Positions 25,280 through 33,019 of a stretch of DNA of 64,000 bases are shown piece by piece. A program made the position numbers and the translations under genes. This DNA is from Chryseobacterium sp. Tr-659 (GTDB lineage: Bacteria > Bacteroidota > Bacteroidia > Flavobacteriales > Weeksellaceae). Where the stretch lies: assembly GCF_011752975.1 (NCBI RefSeq), contig NZ_VWWP01000011.1, forward strand, positions 61,415 through 125,414, in the 5' to 3' direction. The notes beneath the pieces were generated by a model. It worked only from the letters and a program-made list of their open reading frames with translations, did not search any database and was not told where the DNA came from. Each line of letters starts with the position of its first letter. Position 1 is the stretch's first letter.

Positions 25280-26107
25280 TTATAAGGAAAGATTCACAAT
25301 CACCGGAAAATGGTCTGATGGGTACAAAAGATTTTCTCTTCTGTCATTAATATGTCTGTGAGATTTTATCTTAAAGCCATTCGTGAAAATATAATCAATT
25401 CTATCTTTCGGAACCTCATTTACATTGAAACCTGTGAATGTTCCTACCGGGCCATAGTGCTTGGTTTCGGAATGATAAAAGGTATCTTTCATATTCTGGG
25501 AAAGGATTTTAATCGGTTCAGAGTCATCTGTAAGGTTAAAATCTCCGCTTAATGCTACCGGCAAATTCTTTGGATTCAATTCCTTGATTTTTTTCAGAAT
25601 CAGTTCGGAAGACTTTACTCTTGCAACATTTCCTACATGATCAAAATGAAGATTCATCGCAAGGAATTCCTTTTTCGATTTCTTATCTTTAAATACGGCA
25701 TACGTACAGATCCTGTTCAATGCAGCATCCCACCCTTTTGAAGGTTTTTCGGGAGTTTCAGAAAGCCAGAATGTTCCTGATTTTACTACTTCAAGCCTAT
25801 TTGTATCATAAAAAATAGCGGAAAATTCTCCTTTTTCTTTACCATCGTCTCTTCCTACTCCTATATAATCGTAATTTTTTAATCCGTTCTTAATGTCCTT
25901 CATCTGCTCCGGAAGAGCTTCCTGTACTCCGAAATAGTCAGGGTGATAATAAGTAAGCAGATCCGCAACATCCTGCTTTCTCTTTGGCCAGGCATTGTCT
26001 TTATCTGAATCAACATTCAGCCTGATATTAAAACTCATTACGGTAAGGTCCTGTGAAAATCCTAATGCAAAAAGCATCAGAAATACCATTGAAAATCTGA
26101 AATTCAT
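25280..26107 (-). CDS. Endonuclease/exonuclease/phosphatase (EEP) family protein, exported
   Basis: A 275-residue protein with a signal peptide (about 1-18, ending GFSQ). EEP-fold motifs are present: VMSFNIRLN, FGVQEALPEQ (metal-binding Glu), ALSGDFNLTDDSEP and YPSDHFPVIV (catalytic His). Exported EEP proteins act as nucleases or phosphodiesterases, including sphingomyelinase-like enzymes; the substrate is not clear. Its stop lies 3 bases from the convergent response regulator stop, without a visible terminator between them. Confidence 0.9.
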   Translation of the reverse strand: MNFRFSMVFLMLFALGFSQDLTVMSFNIRLNVDSDKDNAWPKRKQDVADLLTYYHPDYFGVQEALPEQMKDIKNGLKNYDYIGVGRDDGKEKGEFSAIFYDTNRLEVVKSGTFWLSETPEKPSKGWDAALNRICTYAVFKDKKSKKEFLAMNLHFDHVGNVARVKSSELILKKIKELNPKNLPVALSGDFNLTDDSEPIKILSQNMKDTFYHSETKHYGPVGTFTGFNVNEVPKDRIDYIFTNGFKIKSHRHINDRRENLLYPSDHFPVIVNLSL

Positions 26108-26129
26108 ACGTTATTTTATCAATAAGAGA

Positions 26130-26137
26130 CAAAAATA
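26130..26137 (-). promoter_or_regulatory. -7 box (TATTTTTG) of the EEP gene
   Basis: Exact TAnnTTTG match on the minus strand, 22 bases before the ATG at 26107. It separates the EEP gene from the protease operon upstream. Confidence 0.5.
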
Positions 26138-26173
26138 AAACTTCTCTGTGACAGAAAAGCTTCATTTGTATGA

Positions 26174-26377
26174 TTATATTGTTAAATTATCTTTTTCTTC
26201 TTCTACAGATATAAAATATTCCTGAAATTCAGTTTCGGAAACAGCCCTATTGCTTTCAAGCTTCACAACACCTATTGTTTTATAGTGAGCAACCAGCCTT
26301 ATTCCCTTGCTATTCAAAAGAACCTCAAGCTTTTTTAAATTTATATCTTTCTTTAAAACTGCCAGATAAGTGATCAT
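26174..26377 (-). CDS. Small I9-like (subtilisin propeptide/inhibitor) protein
   Basis: A 67-residue protein with no signal peptide. Its predicted order, strand (TYLAVLKK), helix (NLKKLEVLLNSKG), two strands (RLVAHYKTIGVVKLES), helix (SETEFQEYF) and strand (ISVEEEK), is that of the inhibitor-I9 fold seen in subtilisin propeptides and in stand-alone inhibitors such as fungal POIA1. Its ATG overlaps the stop of the subtilase gene (ATGA), so the two are made together. It is therefore likely an inhibitor or folding chaperone of that protease. The fold assignment is by pattern, without alignment. Confidence 0.65.
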   Translation of the reverse strand: MITYLAVLKKDINLKKLEVLLNSKGIRLVAHYKTIGVVKLESNRAVSETEFQEYFISVEEEKDNLTI

Positions 26378-27633
26378 ATTACTTGTATTAAACCGTTTCC
26401 AATATCTCTGTATTTTATGCCTTCAATGGGCCTTGCCTTGTTTTCAATCAGCTCCCAGATCTCTTTTGCAGATTTATTGGGAAATTGTTCCATATACAAT
26501 GCTGCGAGCCCGGTAACATGGGGTGCTGCCATGCTGGTTCCGCTCATGCTGTAATAAAAGTTATTTTTGTTCTTTGAGTTTTTAGGATAGGTACTTATAA
26601 TATCCACTCCTGGAGCACAGACATTGATATTTCCTCCCGTGGATGGATTGATCCCGGCATTTGAAAATCTGGCGATCTTCATTTGCCCGTCAATTGCAGC
26701 AATAGCCATAATAGATTTTGAATTGGCCGGCATTGAAACAGGTTGCGGGATCTGCGGTCTGTTGCTGTCATTTCCTGCCGCTGCAATAATAAGGCAGTTA
26801 TTTTCCAATGCTCTTTCTCCTATTGTTTCAAAAAGTACCGAAGGCTGATCATCAAGTTTCACCGGGCATGCCAGGGAAAGAGAAAGTATTCTGAACTTTT
26901 TCGTGATCGCCCAATCTATTGCGTCAATCACGCTGCTGGTAGTGCCTCTCCCGTTATCGGCGAGCACTTTTGCGATCTTCAGATTACAGTCTTTTGCTAT
27001 TCCGTACCGTTTTCCAGTATCACTTCTTACACTCCCTGATGCCACTCCTGCGCAGTGTGTACCATGTCCATTAGGATCTCTGTTCCAATCTTCTCCATCT
27101 ATAAAAGATTTCCCTTCAATTTCTTCAGAGGAAAAATCGGGATGAGAAGTTTCAAGACCTGTATCCAGAATGCAGACATCAATTCCTTTTCCTGTAAAAT
27201 GGGCATTTTCCAGCCCGATGGCTTTCAGTCCCCATTCCATTTCAATAAATGAAGTTTGCGGTAAAGGTTTGCTGCTGATATATTTTTCAAGCTCCGAAAT
27301 CTTTTCTGAAAGTCCGGCGGATTGTTTTTTAAGCTCATTAATCAGCTGTAATTCATCCGCAGGGAAAAATTCTCTTTCTTTTTCGTAATAAACAATCGCA
27401 TTCGATTCATTTTTCACAGCACTTTTCAATTGATCTTCATCCATATTTTCTACTACAAGAGCCCCCAGATTTTTATAAAGTACCCCGTTATCCTTATCAA
27501 TAATTTCATAAGAACGGTTTTCTTTGGAGAGGAGTTCTGAAGAAGTAATGTTCACTTCCAGCTCTTTTTCTACTTTTTTGAGCGCGGTTTTCTGCTGATC
27601 TTTCAACAGAACAATATATCTTCCGGTTTCCAT
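26374..27633 (-). CDS. S8-family subtilase without export signal
   Basis: A 419-residue serine protease. Residues 1-90 resemble an I9 prodomain (GRYIVLLKD..., VVENMDEDQL), and residues 97-120 are a likely coiled coil. The catalytic triad is complete: Asp157 (CILDTGLE), His190 (NGHGTHCAG) and Ser367 (MSGTSMAAPH), with oxyanion Asn288 (AAAGND). There is no signal peptide, membrane helix, lipobox or T9SS tail, so it seems cytoplasmic, which is unusual for secreted-type subtilases of this phylum. It lies 11 bases after the helical-protein gene and is coupled to the I9-like gene. Confidence 0.9.
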   Translation of the reverse strand: METGRYIVLLKDQQKTALKKVEKELEVNITSSELLSKENRSYEIIDKDNGVLYKNLGALVVENMDEDQLKSAVKNESNAIVYYEKEREFFPADELQLINELKKQSAGLSEKISELEKYISSKPLPQTSFIEMEWGLKAIGLENAHFTGKGIDVCILDTGLETSHPDFSSEEIEGKSFIDGEDWNRDPNGHGTHCAGVASGSVRSDTGKRYGIAKDCNLKIAKVLADNGRGTTSSVIDAIDWAITKKFRILSLSLACPVKLDDQPSVLFETIGERALENNCLIIAAAGNDSNRPQIPQPVSMPANSKSIMAIAAIDGQMKIARFSNAGINPSTGGNINVCAPGVDIISTYPKNSKNKNNFYYSMSGTSMAAPHVTGLAALYMEQFPNKSAKEIWELIENKARPIEGIKYRDIGNGLIQVI

Positions 27634-27644
27634 AATGATCTTTT

Positions 27645-28223
27645 TTAAATTAATTTCAGAAATATTTTTTCCAGAATGAGGAAAATGTCTTCAGGAATAA
27701 TGGACAATCTCAACTTTTTATTTATTCCGGATATCGCTGTATTTTGTCCAACCAGTGAAGTCCAGAAGCTTTCAATTTTAGATACGGAATTCAATTCTTT
27801 GAGCTTTTCATCATCCAGGATTCCATTCTGATATAATGAAACGATGATCCCGGAAATAAGCTCTTCCGCGTCATCAAGTTTTTTGTTTTCTTTAGCATAG
27901 ATTTCCATCAGAATATCATAAATACCTTCCATCCCATTGAAAGAAAACCCTCCCAGAAGCTCTCGTCTTCCGGTCACTATTTTTTCCATTTTTATAGGAT
28001 TAAAACCTCTCTTAACGGTTGATATCATATTCATGATTTTTAATACTTCGGATTCATGGCTGGTGTTTCCTTTGGTACGGAAATATTCCAGAACCTCATT
28101 CAGGAATACTTCAAAGCGGGCATCAAAGTCAAATGATTTTGACAGATACAAGGTCTGAACTTCATTGAAATGCTCCAGAAGTTCTTTTATTTTTTGTACC
28201 GTGTAGTGAATAAGTTCCTGCAT
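27645..28223 (-). CDS. Uncharacterised helical protein of the subtilase operon
   Basis: A 192-residue protein predicted to be almost all helical (IHYTVQKIKELLEHFNEVQT, AEELISGIIVSLYQNG). It has no signal peptide or membrane segment and I recognise no family. A central Arg-Arg-Glu-Leu-Leu-Gly-Gly segment (about 87-93) may be a loop. Its ATG overlaps the stop of the preceding gene by one base (TAATG), and the subtilase starts 11 bases later, so it is part of the same unit. Confidence 0.7.
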   Translation of the reverse strand: MQELIHYTVQKIKELLEHFNEVQTLYLSKSFDFDARFEVFLNEVLEYFRTKGNTSHESEVLKIMNMISTVKRGFNPIKMEKIVTGRRELLGGFSFNGMEGIYDILMEIYAKENKKLDDAEELISGIIVSLYQNGILDDEKLKELNSVSKIESFWTSLVGQNTAISGINKKLRLSIIPEDIFLILEKIFLKLI

Positions 28224-28921
28224 TACTCAAAAGTTATCTGTTCTATTTCATTACCGTCTTTATCCTTGTATGACACAATCCTGATTCCTTCCTCCTCCAT
28301 TTCCACATGAAGATTGATAAACAGCTTATCTTTATCTTCCGCCGCGCTTGTATTGGGGTCTATGTAAATGTTGTTCAGTTTTGCGTTGACCAGTGTATAT
28401 TTATTCAATAAAACCTTTGAAAAAATCTCTTTCAGTTCATCGGTTTCTTCTGCAGTGGTGCCGTCTTGGGGTCGAAATATTCCTGAATTAAGAAGCTGGA
28501 CTTTGGTTCTGAGATCAAGTTTAAGCACCTCGTTGGCCGGGAGCTTACCAAATTTCTGATCATTCTTTTCCAGTTTACTGAACAGAGACTTAAACTCTTC
28601 TGTCTGAATCTGTTTTTTTGTAATCTCAGGAATATTCAGCCTTTTCTCTTTATTCACCACACGGATTCTTTCATTCATTTCTAAAACGAACTGATCCTGA
28701 TTCAGTTTAAAATTGTATTTAGAATCTGAATCTATGTCTGTTATTTTGATCGGGATATCCATCTTTACGCTGGGCAGCGCATATCTTGGAACCTTAAAAT
28801 ATTTAAGGTACTCATGACGGGCATATTCTTTTGCAATAAGAACCGCATTCTCGTCTGCTTTTTTACGAGCCTGAATTATCTCATTGTTGAGATAATCCAG
28901 GTAATCTGATAATTTTATCAT
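28223..28921 (-). CDS. Uncharacterised DUF2589-companion protein
   Basis: A 232-residue soluble protein. The N-terminal part (about 1-55: LSDYLDYLNNEIIQARKKAD, EYARHEYLKYFKVPRYALPS) leads into a beta-rich stretch (VKMDIPIKITDIDSDSKYNF). That order resembles proteins I recall as encoded next to DUF2589 genes in Gram-negative bacteria. The C-terminal 60 residues alternate strand and turn (YTLVNAKLNNIYIDPN, LFINLHVEMEEEGIRIVSYK). It has no export signal or catalytic motif. It starts 12 bases after the DUF2589 gene. Function unknown. Confidence 0.7.
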   Translation of the reverse strand: MIKLSDYLDYLNNEIIQARKKADENAVLIAKEYARHEYLKYFKVPRYALPSVKMDIPIKITDIDSDSKYNFKLNQDQFVLEMNERIRVVNKEKRLNIPEITKKQIQTEEFKSLFSKLEKNDQKFGKLPANEVLKLDLRTKVQLLNSGIFRPQDGTTAEETDELKEIFSKVLLNKYTLVNAKLNNIYIDPNTSAAEDKDKLFINLHVEMEEEGIRIVSYKDKDGNEIEQITFE

Positions 28922-28933
28922 TTTTCGTAAAAT

Positions 28934-29821
28934 TTATTGAGAAAGAAGTCCAAGAACTTTTTCAAGCCCTGCAGGCATTTCATCATTAGTTGCGCGTACT
29001 TTTACTCCCAGGGAATATTCTTTTTCCACTTTAATTCCCGTACTGGAAGTTCTTTTATAAGATACATCCACTTTAAATTTTACAGGGCCCCATCCACCGG
29101 ATACTCCTGCATTGATTCCGAATTCGTCGCTTACATCTTTAGTATAGGTCGAATTTAATTTAACATTAAAATCTACTTCACAGGTTTCAATCCTAAAACT
29201 TGGAACATTCAACAATGCTATAAAAGGCACTGAGATTTCCACATCATCAGGAATTGTTTTCGGGTTGGTTGAGCTTACCGGCTCATCTGGTTTAAAATCA
29301 GGATTTGGAATATTTTTTTTGTATTTGAATTCTGCCATTCTCAATTTTTTGGGACTGGCTGTATTTGCAGGATCTGTAAGTTCAAAACCAACTTCATTGA
29401 TGAAATTAACAGTGGCAATAGAAGCATTGGACTGCGCTTTTACACAGGCATCCAAAGGCCCGCCAATAATGGTCGCAAAGTCAATACTTCCTAATTCTGC
29501 AGCAAAATCTGCACCGGCAGCATCAGAAGTTCTGAAAATTTCATCATCAGCTGCCATTTTACCGGCCATAAGCTTCATGATCTCTGAAGATGCCCCGGAA
29601 AAAGATTTTTCCCACTTTTCATCATAGCTTTTTTTGAAATCATCTACGATTCCCAACAGTTCTTTATTCGTTAATGAACTCAGCTCTGAGGTCTCAATTC
29701 CTGATACTTTTTCATAAACTGCAGGAGTTAAAACTTTTTCTACTCCCGATAAAAGATCAATTAACTCATTTTTTGTTTTTTTGGCGTGGCTTGCTTCAAG
29801 CACAGATTTTAATGTTTCCAT
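28934..29821 (-). CDS. DUF2589 domain-containing protein
   Basis: A 295-residue protein. Residues about 1-110 are helical. From about 112 the DUF2589 signature appears: IDFATIIGGPLDACVKAQ, then TVNFINEVGFEL, followed by strands with FIALLNVPSFRIETCEVDF and a C-terminal part holding GVSGGWGPVKFKVDVSYK. The helical first half with a beta-rich second half could suit a lipid or membrane binder, but the family has no known function. It lacks an export signal. It is the first gene of a five-gene operon with a subtilase and has a good -7 box upstream. Confidence 0.8.
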   Translation of the reverse strand: METLKSVLEASHAKKTKNELIDLLSGVEKVLTPAVYEKVSGIETSELSSLTNKELLGIVDDFKKSYDEKWEKSFSGASSEIMKLMAGKMAADDEIFRTSDAAGADFAAELGSIDFATIIGGPLDACVKAQSNASIATVNFINEVGFELTDPANTASPKKLRMAEFKYKKNIPNPDFKPDEPVSSTNPKTIPDDVEISVPFIALLNVPSFRIETCEVDFNVKLNSTYTKDVSDEFGINAGVSGGWGPVKFKVDVSYKRTSSTGIKVEKEYSLGVKVRATNDEMPAGLEKVLGLLSQ

Positions 29822-29852
29822 GTTTTTTTGTTTTTAAATTAATATTGTAGAG

Positions 29853-29860
29853 CAAAACTA
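29853..29860 (-). promoter_or_regulatory. -7 box (TAGTTTTG) of the DUF2589-subtilase operon
   Basis: Exact TAnnTTTG match on the minus strand, 31 bases before the ATG at 29821. A TTTTG lies about 13 bases further upstream, a short spacing for a -33 element, so the promoter may be weak or activator-dependent. Confidence 0.5.
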
Positions 29861-29927
29861 CATTACTGATACCCAAAACATTGTAGGAAAACCCCTCTAC
29901 CTCACCCGGAAAAACACCCTAAAAAAG

Positions 29928-29963
29928 AAAAGCCTAAACTTACGGTTGCAAGTTTAGGCTTTT
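29928..29963. terminator. Strong terminator after the second M1 peptidase gene
   Basis: Perfect 14-bp stem AAAAGCCTAAACTT / AAGTTTAGGCTTTT around an 8-base loop, with A/T runs on both sides. It ends the M1 transcript (29995-31929) and insulates the DUF2589 operon that starts beyond it. Confidence 0.9.
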
Positions 29964-29994
29964 ATAACATCTATTAAGCAGCAGAACTATTCTA

Positions 29995-31929
29995 TTATGG
30001 TCTTCTGCTATTATTTTCCATATTGATATCTGGAACCACAGAATCCGGATCAAGTCTTACTTCATTTATTTCTTTATTGGCATCTACCTTAAAGGTCCAT
30101 TCCGTATTTCTTTTCCAGACCTCAACAGGTATTTTTACCGTTTTTGCCGTTCCATCTTTAAATTTAATCTGCACAGTGGTTGGCATCGGCATCTGGCCCA
30201 GATTTTCAACTGTTACCTGTGCTCCGTTTTTAAAATCTCCGTTGATATATTTTACGGCTTTAACTGATTGATCAATTTTCCATTTATTGAAGAACCACCC
30301 TCTCCAGAACCAGTTCAGCTCTTCACCTGAAACATTTTCCATGGTGTGGAAGAAATCCCATGGTGTAGGATGCTTAAAGGCCCAACGATCAATATAAGTT
30401 CTGAATGCTTTGTCAAATTTTTCAGGTCCAAGAATAGCTTCTCTCAAAACAGACAGTCCCATCCCCGGTTTATAGTAAGCCAAAACTCCGATATTTCTTT
30501 CTCTCATATTATCCGGTCCCACCATAACAGGTTCCAGATTATCTGCCATCAAAAAGCTTCCTGAACGTGCAAGATCTTGCTTAGTATAATATTCTCCTTT
30601 ATTGAAAGCCTGTGTTGAAATTCCATTGATAAAAGTATTAAATCCTTCATCCATCCAGGCAAATAATCTTTCGTTAGATCCTACGATCATCGGGAACCAA
30701 TTATGCCCGAACTCATGATCCGTAACGCCCCACAAATCTTCTCCTTTAGAATCCATATGGCAGAATACAATTCCAGGATACTCCATTCCCCCTTCATTTC
30801 CTGCAACATTGGTTGCTGCCGGATACGTGTATTCATACCATTTTCCTGAATAATGCTCTATAGCAGCTTTGGTATATTCTGTAGATCTGCCCCAGGCCTT
30901 TTCTCCAGCACTTTCAACAGGATAGGCTGAAATAGCAAGTGATTTTTTGCCACTCGGAAGATTAATTCTTGCGGCATCCAGAATAAACCCGGCTGATGAA
31001 GCCCATGCAAAATCTCTGGTCTGGTTAATTTTAAATTTCCATGTTTTTGTACCTGAAGATTTATTTTTACCAATTTCAGATTCAGGACGAATCATTACGG
31101 TTTTATCACTGTTTCTAGCCTGGTTCCATCTATTGATTTCTTCTTTACTGTAAACTTCTTTTTCATTCAGAAGCTCTCCGGACGCCACTACATAATGATT
31201 GGCCGGCACCGTAATATTAGCTGTAATATTTCCGTATTCCAGATAGAATTCGGAAGCACCAATATAAGGCAGCGTATTCCAACCCATTACATCATCATAT
31301 ACACACATTCTTGGATACCACTGTGCTATGGTAAAAATTTTACCGTTCTTTGTGTCCTGAACCCCCATTCTGTCTGAACCGTATTCCGGAGAAATAAAGG
31401 AATATTCTATAGCAATTTTAGCAACGCCTCCTTTTGCTTTAAGCTCCTTAGGAAGATCAATCTGCATTCTGGTATCTGTAATGGTATATTTTACATCTCT
31501 GCCATCAAGTTTTACCGATTTAATATTGTACCCTCCGTCCAATTCTTCACCATGTGCCCCATTTCTGCTTCCTGAAAGCGGGACAACTCCGTTACCACGG
31601 GAGTCTTTAGCAAACAGATTCTGATCCAGCTGCAGCCAAAGGAAACCTAATTTATCCGGACTATTATTAGTGTATGTGATTTCAGCAATTCCTGAAATTT
31701 CTTTTTTCTCTTCATTCAGGCTGACATTTAAATGATAATCTGCTGAGTTCTGCCAATAGGCATGCCCCGGCTGTCCGCTTGCAGAACGAGTTTCTGTACC
31801 GGTCTGTGGGTAGAAAAAAGGTTTAAATGCTTCTACATAATCATATTTCGGGGTTTCCTGTGCATATGCATATCCTGAGAGCATTAAAGCAGCAACTGCC
31901 GAAACCAGGGTTGGAAATTTAAAATTCAT
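29995..31929 (-). CDS. M1-family metallopeptidase, second member
   Basis: A 644-residue exported protein (signal peptide about 1-23, ending AYAQE). The zinc motif HEFGH gives His405, Glu406 and His409, with Glu428 in FAWMDEGFNTFING, the M1 spacing. The N-terminal beta domain (about 55-300) resembles that of the M1 protein at 18727-20592, and both share a segment like SGQPGHAYWQN after the signal peptide. The two are distant paralogues. It is a single-gene unit between two terminators. Expected role is peptide trimming in the periplasm or outside. Confidence 0.92.
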   Translation of the reverse strand: MNFKFPTLVSAVAALMLSGYAYAQETPKYDYVEAFKPFFYPQTGTETRSASGQPGHAYWQNSADYHLNVSLNEEKKEISGIAEITYTNNSPDKLGFLWLQLDQNLFAKDSRGNGVVPLSGSRNGAHGEELDGGYNIKSVKLDGRDVKYTITDTRMQIDLPKELKAKGGVAKIAIEYSFISPEYGSDRMGVQDTKNGKIFTIAQWYPRMCVYDDVMGWNTLPYIGASEFYLEYGNITANITVPANHYVVASGELLNEKEVYSKEEINRWNQARNSDKTVMIRPESEIGKNKSSGTKTWKFKINQTRDFAWASSAGFILDAARINLPSGKKSLAISAYPVESAGEKAWGRSTEYTKAAIEHYSGKWYEYTYPAATNVAGNEGGMEYPGIVFCHMDSKGEDLWGVTDHEFGHNWFPMIVGSNERLFAWMDEGFNTFINGISTQAFNKGEYYTKQDLARSGSFLMADNLEPVMVGPDNMRERNIGVLAYYKPGMGLSVLREAILGPEKFDKAFRTYIDRWAFKHPTPWDFFHTMENVSGEELNWFWRGWFFNKWKIDQSVKAVKYINGDFKNGAQVTVENLGQMPMPTTVQIKFKDGTAKTVKIPVEVWKRNTEWTFKVDANKEINEVRLDPDSVVPDINMENNSRRP

Positions 31930-31965
31930 TTTTAAAAATTATTACTTACTATATTGGTAAAAAAA

Positions 31966-31992
31966 CTCCCGGATTTGTTACACATCCGGGAG
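31966..31992 (-). terminator. Terminator of the SDR gene
   Basis: Perfect 9-bp GC-rich stem (CTCCCGGAT / ATCCGGGAG) with a 9-base loop; on the minus strand it is followed by a run of seven T. Confidence 0.88.
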
Positions 31993-32012
31993 CTTTTTAT
32001 CAATAAGTTATA

Positions 32013-32894
32013 TTAGTTTGATTTTTTTGCCTTGATCATTGCTTCCAGCGCATCCCACATTTCACGTGGTATTGCTTCCAGCATATTGAATTCTCCAGCT
32101 CCCTGAAGCCACTCTCCTCCATCAATTGTTACCACTTCTCCATTCATATATGCTGAATAATCTGAAACCAGATAAGCGGCAAGATTAGCCAGCTCCTGAT
32201 GTTCTCCGACTCTTCTCAAAGGCACTTTCTTTCTCATATCGAATTTCTCCTGAAGGTCTCCTGGTAATAATCTGTCCCATGCTCCTTTTGTTGGGAAAGG
32301 TCCCGGTGCAATAGCATTGAAGCGGATTCCGTATTTCGCCCATTCTACTGCCAGAGATCTTGTCATTGCCAGAACGCCCGCCTTAGCACAGGCCGATGGT
32401 ACTACAAAAGCAGAACCTGTCCATGCATAAGTGGTTACAATATTCAGAACTGTTCCCGGTGTTTTGGAATCTATCCAATGTTTTCCTACTGAAAGAGTAC
32501 AGTTTTTGGTTCCTTTTAAAACAATATCTAAAATAGAATCAAAAGCGGAGTGAGTAAGTTTTTCGGTTGGTGAAATGAAGTTTCCTGCAGCATTATTCAA
32601 CAGAATATCAATTTTGCCGAATTCTTTTAGGGCGGCTTCCTTCATTGCTTCCACCTCATCCCAGTTTCTGACATCACAAGCTACACACAAAACTTTTCCC
32701 CCTGTTTCATCTTCCAGTTCCTTAGCTGTAGCCTGCAGTTTTTCCAAATTTCTGGAAGTAATAACGACATGTGCCCCCAGTTCAAGGAAATATTTTGTCA
32801 TCGCTTTTCCAAGGCCGCTTCCACCTCCTGTTACAATCGCTACTTTATCTTTTAGTGCACCTTCGCGCAGCATGGGTTGTGTATATAGATTCAT
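32013..32894 (-). CDS. SDR-family oxidoreductase (2,4-dienoyl-CoA reductase-like)
   Basis: With the start at 32894 the product is 293 residues (MNLYTQPMLREGALKDK...). An upstream ATG at 32942 would add 16 unconserved residues. The Rossmann motif is TGGGSGLGKAM, followed by NNAAGNF, the catalytic region IVTTYAWTGSAF, and the C-terminal block MNGEVVTIDGGEW. The usual SDR Tyr-x3-Lys is replaced by Ser/Ala-x3-Lys (SACAKAG), as in dienoyl-CoA reductases, which lack the Tyr. It probably reduces 2,4-dienoyl-CoA in fatty-acid oxidation. Monocistronic and divergent from the GH92 gene. Confidence 0.87.
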   Translation of the reverse strand: MNLYTQPMLREGALKDKVAIVTGGGSGLGKAMTKYFLELGAHVVITSRNLEKLQATAKELEDETGGKVLCVACDVRNWDEVEAMKEAALKEFGKIDILLNNAAGNFISPTEKLTHSAFDSILDIVLKGTKNCTLSVGKHWIDSKTPGTVLNIVTTYAWTGSAFVVPSACAKAGVLAMTRSLAVEWAKYGIRFNAIAPGPFPTKGAWDRLLPGDLQEKFDMRKKVPLRRVGEHQELANLAAYLVSDYSAYMNGEVVTIDGGEWLQGAGEFNMLEAIPREMWDALEAMIKAKKSN

Positions 32895-33019
32895 AAAATA
32901 TTTTTTCTTAAAAATAATAAATATTAAACGGATTGTCTTCAATTTAAATTTATAAATAATGCCATAAATAATATTCGTTGTTTTTTACCTATTTTTATCT
33001 TACGATAATTAATCTGTTT

